Made by a program: the position numbers and the translations under genes. A stretch of DNA of 64,000 bases, taken from Bacteroides sp. (lineage in GTDB: Bacteria > Bacteroidota > Bacteroidia > Bacteroidales > Bacteroidaceae). Under the pieces are notes generated by a model that saw nothing but the letters and a program-made list of their open reading frames with translations, made no database searches and was not told the DNA's origin. Each line of letters opens with the position of its first letter. The first letter of the stretch is position 1. Positions 52,195 to 61,554 of the stretch are shown piece after piece. The stretch lies in contig JALCME010000013.1 in the NCBI GenBank assembly GCA_022648295.1, positions 62,001 through 126,000 on the forward strand, read 5' to 3'.

Positions 52195-54702
52195 ATGTCT
52201 ATGTACAAATACATTATACTGTTATTATACCTTTATTTACCTCAAGTGGTTTTGGCTTACGGCTTGAAATTCTATAGCACCGATCGTCCTATAACCCTAC
52301 GTACATCTTATAAGGTATTCGACCAGATTCATCCGGTCTTTCAAGACCGGATGAATATAGAATTTGATATGGCATTGTATCCAGTAGCCGAAATAGGTTC
52401 TGTAATACGTATAAAAACCGGAGATAATTCTAAAATATTCAATCTATTTTTCGATATTCATGGTAAAGATGCGCTCTTCCGGCTAAATCAAGAGGGCAAA
52501 AGCGTGCTGATATCCATGCCAGTTGATAAAGCTGAGATGACTAAGGATCACTGGTTCAAAGTAAAAATATCTTTTGTCCTGAATCGGCATGAAATCACCC
52601 TAAAAGTATATAACCAGGAAAGGACATGCCATGGGATACTCCTACCTGATAAACTAACTCCAGATATCGTATTTGGTAGAAGTGACTATATCATAGATGT
52701 GCCTTCGATCGCCATCAGACAACTAAAAGTCAGTGGAAAGAAGACCTATACTTTTCCATTGAATGAAACTAAAGGAAACGAAGTACATGCCTCCGATGGA
52801 CAAATATATGGAAGAGTAGATAATCCGATCTGGCTAATTAACGAAGCTTACCATTGGCACAAAGAAACGAATTTTACTTCCAGCCAGGAAGCCGGTAACT
52901 GTTTCCGTGCAAAAACCAATGAAGTGTATTACTTCAACCGCGATACACTTTATACCTACCAAACATTAAGTGGGGAAAAAACAGCTAGAGCCTATGCCAA
53001 CCCTTGCCCAGTACCATTATTTCTGGCTAGAAGTTTTATAGATGACAAAAGCAATAAACTATATATATATGAAGTCTATCACGAAAAGCCTAAAACAGGG
53101 CCTACCATCGCCAGTCTAGATTTGAAGACATTGACTTGGACAGCAGAAAGTTATGAACAACTCAACATGCAGATGCACCATCATGCTTCTTTTTTCGATG
53201 CGGAGCGTAACCGGGACATTATATTCGGGGGTTTTGGTAACATGCACTACAGTTCCAAGTTTTATACACTAAATACTACCGACAAGCGATGGAGGGGCTT
53301 AGACTCATTAAAAGGTGATACAATCTGCCCTAGGTATTTCTCAGCCATGGGATATCTTAAGGATAAACAGTCCTTGTACATATTTGGCGGAATGGGTAAT
53401 GAATCAGGCGATCAGGTGGTAGGACGACGCTACCTGAATGATTTTTATCGCATCAACCTAAATAAAGGACAAATTACAAAATTATGGGAAATACCCGCCG
53501 AAAATATCAACACCGTACCAGCACGCGGCATGATCATGCTAAATGATTCTAGTTTCTATATTTTACGTTATCCCGAAAGCGTATCGCACTCCTTCCTCAA
53601 ACTATACCAATTCTCTGTGAAAGATGGGAGCTACCGTATTCTGGCTGACTCCATACCTATATTATCTGATAAAATTACGACTAATGCACATTTATATTAT
53701 AATGAAAGACAGAGTCAACTTCTAGTAACAGTACAAGAATCAAAAGACGATATTTCCTCTACACTAACAATATACTCCTTGATGTTCCCTCCGGTCACAT
53801 ACGATGAATTCACCGGATTGACATTCAATCATAGCCACCACTTTTGGATATGGTTAGCCATAATAGCGATGGTAATAATCGTTGCATTCATCATTTGGAT
53901 CGTGAAACGCCGACATAAATCACAAGAAGAAGAAGAAGAATTCTTTATTATCCCTAAAATGGAAGAAAAAGAAGAACCGATAGATGAATCGAATCTATCC
54001 AGCTCTATTTACCTATTTGGCAACTTTTCAGTATTTGATCGAAAAAAGCGAAATATTACCTATATGTTCTCCCCACGTATCAAACAAATGTTTTGCTTGA
54101 TTTTGGAGTACAGCAAGGAGGAAGGCATATCCTCAAAACTACTAAGTGACCTTATATGGCCAGGCAAATCAAAAGACAAGGTAAAAAACTCCCGAAGTGT
54201 AGCCATTAACCACCTTCGAAAAATTCTAAGTGAACTTGACGGCATAGAATTAGTTTATGAAAAGGGCTATTTTAAACTGATTCTTAACCAAGAAGCCTAC
54301 TGCGATTATCTACGCTGTATGGAAATAGTTTCAGATAAAACAATAAGAGAACATCAAAAAGAATTTTTAACGATCATAAGTAGAGGCAAATTTCTGCAGT
54401 TCTTTGATGATCCCGCATTTGACCGCTTCAAACAGGATATTGAATTTCAGTTAGAAAACATCATTATGAAAGAATGTGAACCGGCTTTTAAAGAACACGA
54501 CTATCAAACCGTATTAGACCTAACTCAGGCTGAGTTCAATATAGATCCGCTGAATGAAGTAGCCTTATCTTTCCATTTAAAAGTCCTTTTTATTCTGAAA
54601 CAAAAGAATACGGCGATTATTTCTTTCCAACGCTTTATTAGCGAATATAAGCAAACCACTGGCAAAGATTACCCACAACCTTTCAGCTATTTCTGGCATT
54701 AA
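52195..54702 (+). CDS. Membrane-spanning one-component regulator: LamG-like/kelch sensor, TM, SARP-like DNA-binding domain
   Basis: 835 residues. A signal peptide (YKYIILLLYLYLPQVVLA) is followed by a LamG-like beta sandwich (~25-210; NIEFDMALYPVAEIGSVIRI) and kelch repeats (~230-530; IIFGGFGNMHYSSKFYTLNT, LYIFGGMGNESGDQ, YLNDFYRINLNKG). One strong TM at ~549-571 (WLAIIAMVIIVAFIIWIV) ends in KRRHK. The cytoplasmic part has an acidic linker, a winged helix (~605-695; RIKQMFCLILEYSKEEGIS, LLSDLIWPGKSKDKVKNSRS) and a TPR-like BTAD end. This is the SARP layout placed behind a periplasmic sensor. It lies just upstream of the GH76 locus, with a palindrome between them, so it probably controls that locus. 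Ligand unknown. Confidence 0.85.
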   Translation: MSMYKYIILLLYLYLPQVVLAYGLKFYSTDRPITLRTSYKVFDQIHPVFQDRMNIEFDMALYPVAEIGSVIRIKTGDNSKIFNLFFDIHGKDALFRLNQEGKSVLISMPVDKAEMTKDHWFKVKISFVLNRHEITLKVYNQERTCHGILLPDKLTPDIVFGRSDYIIDVPSIAIRQLKVSGKKTYTFPLNETKGNEVHASDGQIYGRVDNPIWLINEAYHWHKETNFTSSQEAGNCFRAKTNEVYYFNRDTLYTYQTLSGEKTARAYANPCPVPLFLARSFIDDKSNKLYIYEVYHEKPKTGPTIASLDLKTLTWTAESYEQLNMQMHHHASFFDAERNRDIIFGGFGNMHYSSKFYTLNTTDKRWRGLDSLKGDTICPRYFSAMGYLKDKQSLYIFGGMGNESGDQVVGRRYLNDFYRINLNKGQITKLWEIPAENINTVPARGMIMLNDSSFYILRYPESVSHSFLKLYQFSVKDGSYRILADSIPILSDKITTNAHLYYNERQSQLLVTVQESKDDISSTLTIYSLMFPPVTYDEFTGLTFNHSHHFWIWLAIIAMVIIVAFIIWIVKRRHKSQEEEEEFFIIPKMEEKEEPIDESNLSSSIYLFGNFSVFDRKKRNITYMFSPRIKQMFCLILEYSKEEGISSKLLSDLIWPGKSKDKVKNSRSVAINHLRKILSELDGIELVYEKGYFKLILNQEAYCDYLRCMEIVSDKTIREHQKEFLTIISRGKFLQFFDDPAFDRFKQDIEFQLENIIMKECEPAFKEHDYQTVLDLTQAEFNIDPLNEVALSFHLKVLFILKQKNTAIISFQRFISEYKQTTGKDYPQPFSYFWH

Positions 54703-54800
54703 ACGCAGTACCTCTGTGCATCCTTCATTTTATTTATCTGAAAAAGGTCATGTATAGAGTAGAAAGATTAATAAATCCCAGTACCAGACCAGTTTTTTTA

Positions 54801-54847
54801 TGGGTTAATTCCCGTTTGATTAATAACTTTTTCAAGGAATTAACCCA
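54801..54847 (+). promoter_or_regulatory. Perfect 12-bp inverted repeat upstream of the GH76 locus
   Basis: TGGGTTAATTCC at 54801-54812 and its complement at 54836-54847, 23 nt apart. It lies ~125 bp before the lipoprotein at 54974 and ~100 bp after the regulator stop. The spacing (35 bp centre to centre) would put both halves on one DNA face. It may be an operator for the regulator, or a terminator for its gene; no T-run follows. Confidence 0.5.
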
Positions 54848-54973
54848 TTATTATCCCATCAACTAACCTCTCGTATCGTTCCTTTGTACAAAACAAGCGG
54901 TTCTTCAAGGTTACGCCTATTGATAAGCCGAATGTCTAATACTAATTATTAACCATTATTACTATCTAAAAAC

Positions 54974-56794
54974 ATGAGACTAAAAAGGATGCTGAGTCTT
55001 TTAAAACCCATGACCATACTAATTTGTATGGTATGCTTGGTAAGTTCCTGTTCTGACGACGACGAGAACACCGGAACACAGTTGTATGGAACGGTAACGG
55101 GTATTGTTACCGATGATTTATCTTCCCCTCTTTCTGGAGTTACCGTAACAGTAGATGATACAGACATCACAGCTACGACCAATACGCAAGGTACTTATAG
55201 CTTGGAGGATGTACCGGTAGGGACACATATTATCACCTTCACCAAAGAAGATTATCAGACCGTAAGTGTAACAGTAACCGCTGCTAAGTTCAATGAAGAT
55301 TTGATGGCTACCATAAACCCCTATATGGAGTATGCAGCTGCTAAAATTCGAGGTATGGTAATGGACGCTAAAGCTAATGACACTCCACTAGCAGGAGTGA
55401 CAGTAAGCATTAGTTCCCAAATAAAGACTACTACAAGTAGTAATGGTACATTTGAGATCAGCAACTTGCCTTTGGCTAATTACACCGTAACCTTTGAGAA
55501 AGCTGGATACGCCACTATTGTGAAATCAGCCCCGATAGAAGGATTTGTAGACGGTATCACGACTATCAACATTCGTATGGGTGACAAGGAAATCTTACGC
55601 AACCTCACCATTGATGATTTGAAACAAGCCGAAAAATGGTATTATAATGAATACCGAGGCGGACGTAACTCCGAAAGTTATCCGCACTGGGACTGGGCCT
55701 GCGACTACATGTGTACACTGAATTTCCAAGGCGCCTGGGATGAACAGAATGAAGGCACAACTTTACAAATTCGAAATAGCGCCGATGAACAGAAGACTAA
55801 TCCGGCCGATTTGGAGATGTTTGACTCATTTGTATATGGCAGTAAAGCCGTTACATCCGACAACAATATCATGACCCTACAAATACGTACGCACAGTGCA
55901 AGTGATGATGCTCCCGTCTATTATGGCGTACAAGTAGTAGACCTGACAGAAGCAAATCCGCAGGCCAAGCTGATAGGTGGTATCAGAACGTTAAATTCAG
56001 AAACTTATGTTTCAGTTCCCGTTGACTTAAGTGAATATATCGGCAAGGAAGTTATTATCGCTATCGGAACTTTCCGACAACAAGCTGGCGACTATTGGAA
56101 ACAATTAGTATTACGTCGAATAGCCTTCGCAAAAGAAGCAGTTGAGGGTTGGGGCTGGTTGCCCGGCACCGAAGTCCCAGGTTTAGAAGATTGGAAGATG
56201 ACTATTGAAATGATCCGTTCTACCATGCCGCAAACTAAGACCTCCTTTACCGGCTTGAGCCCGATAAGAGGTAATAGAGACAACTACAAAGACGCTTATA
56301 GAAGTTGGAGAGACGTAGCTCATATTGGTGCGGAATGGTCATTTATGCCGATAAGGAAAGACCCGGAAGTATTCCCCTCCGAAGGATTCCTTATTAAAAC
56401 CCGCGGAGGAAACAATGTTAGCACGACTGTTCCTGAATCTTATTTCTACGCCAAATTTGCCATCACTACAGGAAAGGATCAACTTACTTTCAAGACTCGC
56501 AACTTCAGTAGTAATGCAACTTTTTTCAAAATTACAGCTATTCAGGAAGATGGTACTATAACCCATTTACAACCAATATCGAATACAGCAGCCCAGGCCG
56601 AAGCTGCAGCCGATGGCTGTTGGAAATTCGTTCATCAAGATGGAGGTTCCAATAATCCCGAAGCATACGCCTCGTTTGTTTACGACTTGTCTCAATTTGA
56701 CGGTCAGAACGTGGTCATTGTCTTAGGAGTATATAAAGGAGAAGCCAATGGAGACGAAAACAAATTGGTTATCAATTCCATAAGTTTAGAATAA
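54974..56794 (+). CDS. Surface lipoprotein with two CNA-like beta domains
   Basis: 606 residues, with a lipoprotein signal to Cys26, then SDDDEN, an acidic run that fits the Bacteroides surface-export signal. Two carboxypeptidase-regulatory-like domains are seen (GIVTDDLSSPLSGVTVTVDD at ~45 and GMVMDAKANDTPLAGVTVSI at ~125), followed by a larger region with two beta-sandwich-like segments (LRNLTIDDLKQAEKWYYNEY to LVLRRIAFAKEA, and FLIKTRGGNN onward). I do not recognise the C-terminal family. It is the first gene of the GH76 locus and likely binds the same glycan at the surface. The end of the second segment (VVIVLGVYKGE) mirrors the first (VIIAIGTFRQQ), so it may be a duplication. Confidence 0.75.
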   Translation: MRLKRMLSLLKPMTILICMVCLVSSCSDDDENTGTQLYGTVTGIVTDDLSSPLSGVTVTVDDTDITATTNTQGTYSLEDVPVGTHIITFTKEDYQTVSVTVTAAKFNEDLMATINPYMEYAAAKIRGMVMDAKANDTPLAGVTVSISSQIKTTTSSNGTFEISNLPLANYTVTFEKAGYATIVKSAPIEGFVDGITTINIRMGDKEILRNLTIDDLKQAEKWYYNEYRGGRNSESYPHWDWACDYMCTLNFQGAWDEQNEGTTLQIRNSADEQKTNPADLEMFDSFVYGSKAVTSDNNIMTLQIRTHSASDDAPVYYGVQVVDLTEANPQAKLIGGIRTLNSETYVSVPVDLSEYIGKEVIIAIGTFRQQAGDYWKQLVLRRIAFAKEAVEGWGWLPGTEVPGLEDWKMTIEMIRSTMPQTKTSFTGLSPIRGNRDNYKDAYRSWRDVAHIGAEWSFMPIRKDPEVFPSEGFLIKTRGGNNVSTTVPESYFYAKFAITTGKDQLTFKTRNFSSNATFFKITAIQEDGTITHLQPISNTAAQAEAAADGCWKFVHQDGGSNNPEAYASFVYDLSQFDGQNVVIVLGVYKGEANGDENKLVINSISLE

Positions 56795-56876
56795 ACGAAC
56801 TTTAACAAACAGTCCAGACGCTTACCGGCATCATTTCAAAATGGTGCAGGCAAGTAAATGGAATAAAAATAAATAT

Positions 56877-58331
56877 ATGAAAAAAATAATTGCATTAATT
56901 ACTTGTTCTATTATGTTAATTGCTTCTTGTAGCAATTCGGATGATGCTGCTAACGAAAAAGGCGGAAAAAAAGATAATGCCGAATTGACTGCGGAAGAAC
57001 GTTCCAAGCAAAATGTGGAGCATGCCATGGAGCTAATAGACAACGCAATAGATTCTTATTTCACCGGTTCGGGCATGACTATGTCACGTTACTACAATCC
57101 ATATACCGGTTCTCGCTCTGACGAAGTAGGTAGTGTATGGATGTATACCAGCTCCATTGAGGCAGTAAATGCAGTACTACACGCACTGGAGATACAAAAA
57201 GAAAAAGGCATCACAGAATTGTATGATGCTAATTGGGACAAGTATAAAGAACTACTGTCCAAACTATACAGCAATGCTGATTATTATTTGGGTACTTATA
57301 CACTGACATCATTTACACAAACCAAAGAATGGACGGTATATGGCGTGAATAGAGGTCGCGACAAAGGTACGGCCGAAGTAGAAGGCGTACTGAATGTATA
57401 CGATGATCAGATGTGGTTCATCCGCGAATGTCTGGATGCCTACAAAGCTACCGGCGAAAAGCAATACCTGGAGAAAGCGGAATATCTCACCGAGTATGTA
57501 TTAGACGGATGGGATTGCACACTGAACGCAAATGGGAATCAGAACGGCGGCATCACCTGGGGACCGGGCTATACCACCAAGCATTCTTGCAGCAACGGAC
57601 CGATAGTCAGTCCACTAGTATGGCTACATGAGTTATATAAAGATAAATCCGATGAAATAACATACAGATACATTGCTCAAGACAAGGCGCGCCTGACTAA
57701 GACGGAAAAGAAAGCTGATTATTACCTGAATATGGCCAAAGCCGTATACGACTGGCAGAAGAGCCATCTGCTCACATCAGATGGCGTATATGATGATATG
57801 ATGGGGGGATGCTCACCCAATTGTGATGTAGCCTATGAAGAAGTGAATGGAGTGAAATATCGCAAGAACACAGAGTTGAGAGACCGTGTAGGTCCGGCTA
57901 TCTCCTATAATAGTGGAACCATGCTCTCCGGAGCAGCTGACCTGTATCGTGCTACCGGTGATGCCACTTATAAAAACGATCTGACCAATCTATCAGAAAA
58001 AAGTTTTAGTTACTTTACCAAATATGAAGCTTCCAAGCCTGGTCATTACAGCTTTGAAATTAGCGGTTTCAACAACTGGTTCAATGGTGTGCTAATGCGC
58101 GGTTATGTAGACTCTTATTCAGTCCATACAACCAATGCCGATTATATTAATGCTTATCAGGATAATTTGGATTATGCATATGACAACTACCTGTACAAGC
58201 ACATGCTTCCCACTAACCTATTAGTGGGGTGGAGCCGTGAACAAGGACACAACAAAGTAGAAGGGATGTTTACTTTCACCTTTGCTGCAGAATATGCTGT
58301 ACTGGCCCGATATGAATTACAAAAAAAATAA
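56877..58331 (+). CDS. GH76 alpha-1,6-mannanase-like lipoprotein
   Basis: About 484 residues. The ATG at 56877 gives a lipoprotein signal to Cys18 (IMLIASCSNSDD), better than the ATG at 56841. The fold is an (alpha/alpha)6 barrel of GH76 type. The catalytic Asp pair is in LNVYDDQMWF (Asp176, Asp177), preceded by VNRGRDKGTAEVEG, with GGITWGPGYTTKHSCSNGP and YNSGTMLSGAADLYRATGD forming the other conserved helices. GH76 cleaves alpha-1,6-mannose backbones, as in yeast mannan, and lies at the surface in Bacteroides mannan loci. It is followed 18 nt later by SusC. Confidence 0.93.
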   Translation: MKKIIALITCSIMLIASCSNSDDAANEKGGKKDNAELTAEERSKQNVEHAMELIDNAIDSYFTGSGMTMSRYYNPYTGSRSDEVGSVWMYTSSIEAVNAVLHALEIQKEKGITELYDANWDKYKELLSKLYSNADYYLGTYTLTSFTQTKEWTVYGVNRGRDKGTAEVEGVLNVYDDQMWFIRECLDAYKATGEKQYLEKAEYLTEYVLDGWDCTLNANGNQNGGITWGPGYTTKHSCSNGPIVSPLVWLHELYKDKSDEITYRYIAQDKARLTKTEKKADYYLNMAKAVYDWQKSHLLTSDGVYDDMMGGCSPNCDVAYEEVNGVKYRKNTELRDRVGPAISYNSGTMLSGAADLYRATGDATYKNDLTNLSEKSFSYFTKYEASKPGHYSFEISGFNNWFNGVLMRGYVDSYSVHTTNADYINAYQDNLDYAYDNYLYKHMLPTNLLVGWSREQGHNKVEGMFTFTFAAEYAVLARYELQKK

Positions 58332-58348
58332 TTTTAATATTATAAGCC

Positions 58349-61300
58349 ATGAAAACCTTTTTCAAAACCCGGCAAGGATTTACATGCATGATACTAACAC
58401 TATTATGGATACTCATTCCTACTGAAATCTTTGCACAGCGATCCATCAAAGTCTCGGGAGTCATAACAGACGAGACTAATGAACCCGTTATAGGAGCAGT
58501 TGTTCTTCTAAAGAATACCTCTGTAGGTACTACCTCCGATCTGGACGGACACTATTCAATCACCGTTCCTTCTAATGGAACCCTCCTCTTCTCTTATGTA
58601 GGCTTAAAGCGCGTAGAAGAGAAAATAAATGGGCGTACTAATATTAATGTAGTTCTGAGAACTGACGCTACTCTAATGGACGAAGTGGTGGTTATTGGTT
58701 ATGGTACGCAACGTCGTGGTTCGGTAACCGGTGCGGTTGCCGGAGTTAAAGGTCAGGAAATGATTAAGACTAAAAGTGAGAATCCACAGAACATGCTTAC
58801 CGGTCGTATACCTGGACTTCGCGTATGGCAGAAGAGTTCTGAACCGGGTACTTATAGTAACAGTTTCGATATTCGTGGTATGGGTAGCCCACTAGTGGTC
58901 ATTGATGGCGTACCCCGTACGATAGAAGATTTTCAGCGACTAAATGCAACCGATATTGACGACATCTCCATTCTTAAGGATGCGTCAGCAGCTATCTATG
59001 GCGTGCGTGCAGCAAATGGCGTAGTATTAGTCACTACCAAAAAAGGAGGTGCTACCAAGACCCAGTTCACTTATAATGGTTCATTCACATTCCAGAAGCC
59101 TTCAAGTATGCCAGAATTAGCCGACCCTTATCAGACAATGACTATCTACAATGAAAAGTCAATGGATAACATCAACGGTGGTTCACTGATTTATAAAGAA
59201 GCCGATTTTGAAGCATTCCGTAATGAAACCCGCCGAACTACCGATTGGAACAATTTGCTATTTTCTAATGTTGCTCCCCAAACACAACACGACATCAGTA
59301 TTTCCGGCGGTAATGAAAAGGTTACTTATTATATCAGTATGGGGTATCTCTATCAGGAAGGCATTTTCCGTTCAGGTGACTTGAACTATAATAAATTCAA
59401 CCTTCGTTCAAATATTACGGCTCAAATAGCTAAAGGCGTGAAATTCAACATCAACCTGAGTGGTATTGCCGATGAGCGCAACACTCCTTATAATAGTTCC
59501 GTAGACATCATACGTAACTATTGGAAACAAGGTGTACTTTTCCCTGCTTACGCCGATCCTGAAAATACCATGCTCAATTATGATGGCCTGGATTTGGAAC
59601 AAAACACCATTGCCATGATGACATCGGATATCTCCGGTCACCGAAAATACAAACAGAAATATTTTCAATCATCGGCAGGTATAACCATCGACTTTGGAGA
59701 ATACGCCTCACAGCTGAAAGGTTTGACTGCAAAAGGAATGTTCAGCTATGACTACCGTATGGATAACAATGAAATCTATCGCAAGGAATACTACCAATAT
59801 GCTTACGATGAAGACACAGGGGTTTACAATCAGAAGCTTTTCAATAACAGTTCTCCGAATAACCTCCGCAGAGAGTTCTATGACAAATCACAGGTACTGG
59901 GACAATTTACGCTAAATTATGACCGCACTTTTAATAATGACCATAAGGTAGGAGCCGTTATCGGCTGGGAAGTTCAGAAACGCACGGGAGACAACTTTTA
60001 TGCGATGCGTAATCTGGCATTCTCTATGCCTTACCTATTGGCAGGTGTTACTGAAGGACAAGTAGGAGCCATGAATGGCGGAAATAATGATCTATATGAA
60101 CAAGCCAACGAAGCTATGATAGGGCGTTTAAATTATTCATACAAGGACCGTTATCTCTTAGAAGGTCAGTTCAGATATGACGGCTCTTCTAAGTTTGCCA
60201 AAGGACATAGATGGGGATTCTTTCCATCGGTATCAGCAGGTTGGAGAATATCAGAAGAACCTTTCTTTAAATCAATTGAAGCTTTGGATTTCATCAATCA
60301 GCTTAAACTCCGTGCCAGCTATGGCGTGTTAGGTGATGACGGAAGCTTGGAATATGACTGGGCCATGGGTTATACTTATCCCTCTACTAGTGGGAATTCA
60401 GAAAACGGTTATTTTAATCAATATGCACCCGGCTATGTATTTGGTAGCCAATTTGTTTACGGAGCAACTCCATTAGCTTTGCCGAATGAAAATATCACTT
60501 GGTTCAAGTCTAAGACGTTCGATATAGGTGTAGATTTTACAGCCTGGGAAGGTTTGTTGGGAATATCATTTGATTACTTTAACCGTTACCGCACAGGACG
60601 TTTTGCCCGCCGTACCGGTTCCCTTCCTACTGTAGTAGGTGCTACCGCCCCTCGTGAAAATTTGGATAGTGACCGCCAGATTGGTTTGGAGTTAGAGTTA
60701 ACTCACCGTAATAAAATCGGAGATTTCTCCTACAACCTAAAGGGTATTGCTACTATCACCCGCCAGAAATACCTGACTGCATCTGAGAAAGGTCCTTGGG
60801 GTAATTCTTATGACAGATGGCGTAATGATAACCTAACTAACCGTTACCAAGGTGTTCAGTTTGGTTATACTTCAGCCGGAAGATATGGTAGTTGGGAAGA
60901 TATTTGGAATTACAAAATATTTAAGGAAAGAGATATACTTCCTGGTGACTATAAATACGAAGATTGGAATGGTGATGGTGAAATCAACAGCTCGGATGAA
61001 CATCCGTTCGCTTTTGACCAGACACCATGGTTAAATTTCAGTTTAAATGCCGGACTAGAATACAAAAATTTTGATTTCAATATGCTGCTACAGGGTTCCG
61101 CATTAGGATCTATGGAATATAAGGAACCTCTGTACTCCATTTGGGGAACCAATGGTGGTGGTACATTGACACAATATCTTGATCGTTGGCATCCGGTAGA
61201 CCCGACAGCCGATCCTTATTCACCTTCCACCCAATGGGTATCAGGTTATTACGCTTATACAGGTCGTTATCCGCGCAATAACTCGTCATTCAACCGCGTA

Positions 61301-61519
61301 AGCACTGCTTATCTGCGTTTGAAAAGTATTGAAATAGGTTACACATTGCCCCGCATTGCTAAAATGTCAAATGTAAGTCTGCGTATTTATGCCAATGCCT
61401 ATAATCTATTGACCTTCACTGGTGTGAAGTTTGTGGATCCTGAACATCCCGATGATGATCTGGGACGTATGTATCCCCTGAACAAGACTTATACATTGGG
61501 TATGTGTTTATCTTTTTAA
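58349..61519 (+). CDS. SusC-like TonB-dependent transporter of the GH76 locus
   Basis: 1056 residues. A signal peptide (GFTCMILTLLWILIPTEIFAQ) leads to a CNA-like domain (NEPVIGAVVLLKNTSVG, LFSYVGLKRVEEKI), TonB box DEVVVIGYGTQRR, plug (FDIRGMGSPLVVIDGVPRTI, LKDASAAIYGVRAANGVV) and a barrel ending GMCLSF with terminal Phe. It sits between the GH76 gene and its SusD (36 nt on). Its CNA-like domain is clearly different from those of the SusCs at 30991 and 40403. Confidence 0.95.
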   Translation: MKTFFKTRQGFTCMILTLLWILIPTEIFAQRSIKVSGVITDETNEPVIGAVVLLKNTSVGTTSDLDGHYSITVPSNGTLLFSYVGLKRVEEKINGRTNINVVLRTDATLMDEVVVIGYGTQRRGSVTGAVAGVKGQEMIKTKSENPQNMLTGRIPGLRVWQKSSEPGTYSNSFDIRGMGSPLVVIDGVPRTIEDFQRLNATDIDDISILKDASAAIYGVRAANGVVLVTTKKGGATKTQFTYNGSFTFQKPSSMPELADPYQTMTIYNEKSMDNINGGSLIYKEADFEAFRNETRRTTDWNNLLFSNVAPQTQHDISISGGNEKVTYYISMGYLYQEGIFRSGDLNYNKFNLRSNITAQIAKGVKFNINLSGIADERNTPYNSSVDIIRNYWKQGVLFPAYADPENTMLNYDGLDLEQNTIAMMTSDISGHRKYKQKYFQSSAGITIDFGEYASQLKGLTAKGMFSYDYRMDNNEIYRKEYYQYAYDEDTGVYNQKLFNNSSPNNLRREFYDKSQVLGQFTLNYDRTFNNDHKVGAVIGWEVQKRTGDNFYAMRNLAFSMPYLLAGVTEGQVGAMNGGNNDLYEQANEAMIGRLNYSYKDRYLLEGQFRYDGSSKFAKGHRWGFFPSVSAGWRISEEPFFKSIEALDFINQLKLRASYGVLGDDGSLEYDWAMGYTYPSTSGNSENGYFNQYAPGYVFGSQFVYGATPLALPNENITWFKSKTFDIGVDFTAWEGLLGISFDYFNRYRTGRFARRTGSLPTVVGATAPRENLDSDRQIGLELELTHRNKIGDFSYNLKGIATITRQKYLTASEKGPWGNSYDRWRNDNLTNRYQGVQFGYTSAGRYGSWEDIWNYKIFKERDILPGDYKYEDWNGDGEINSSDEHPFAFDQTPWLNFSLNAGLEYKNFDFNMLLQGSALGSMEYKEPLYSIWGTNGGGTLTQYLDRWHPVDPTADPYSPSTQWVSGYYAYTGRYPRNNSSFNRVSTAYLRLKSIEIGYTLPRIAKMSNVSLRIYANAYNLLTFTGVKFVDPEHPDDDLGRMYPLNKTYTLGMCLSF

Positions 61520-61554
61520 TCCAACAATAGACTAATAACATAAAATTACTAAAT

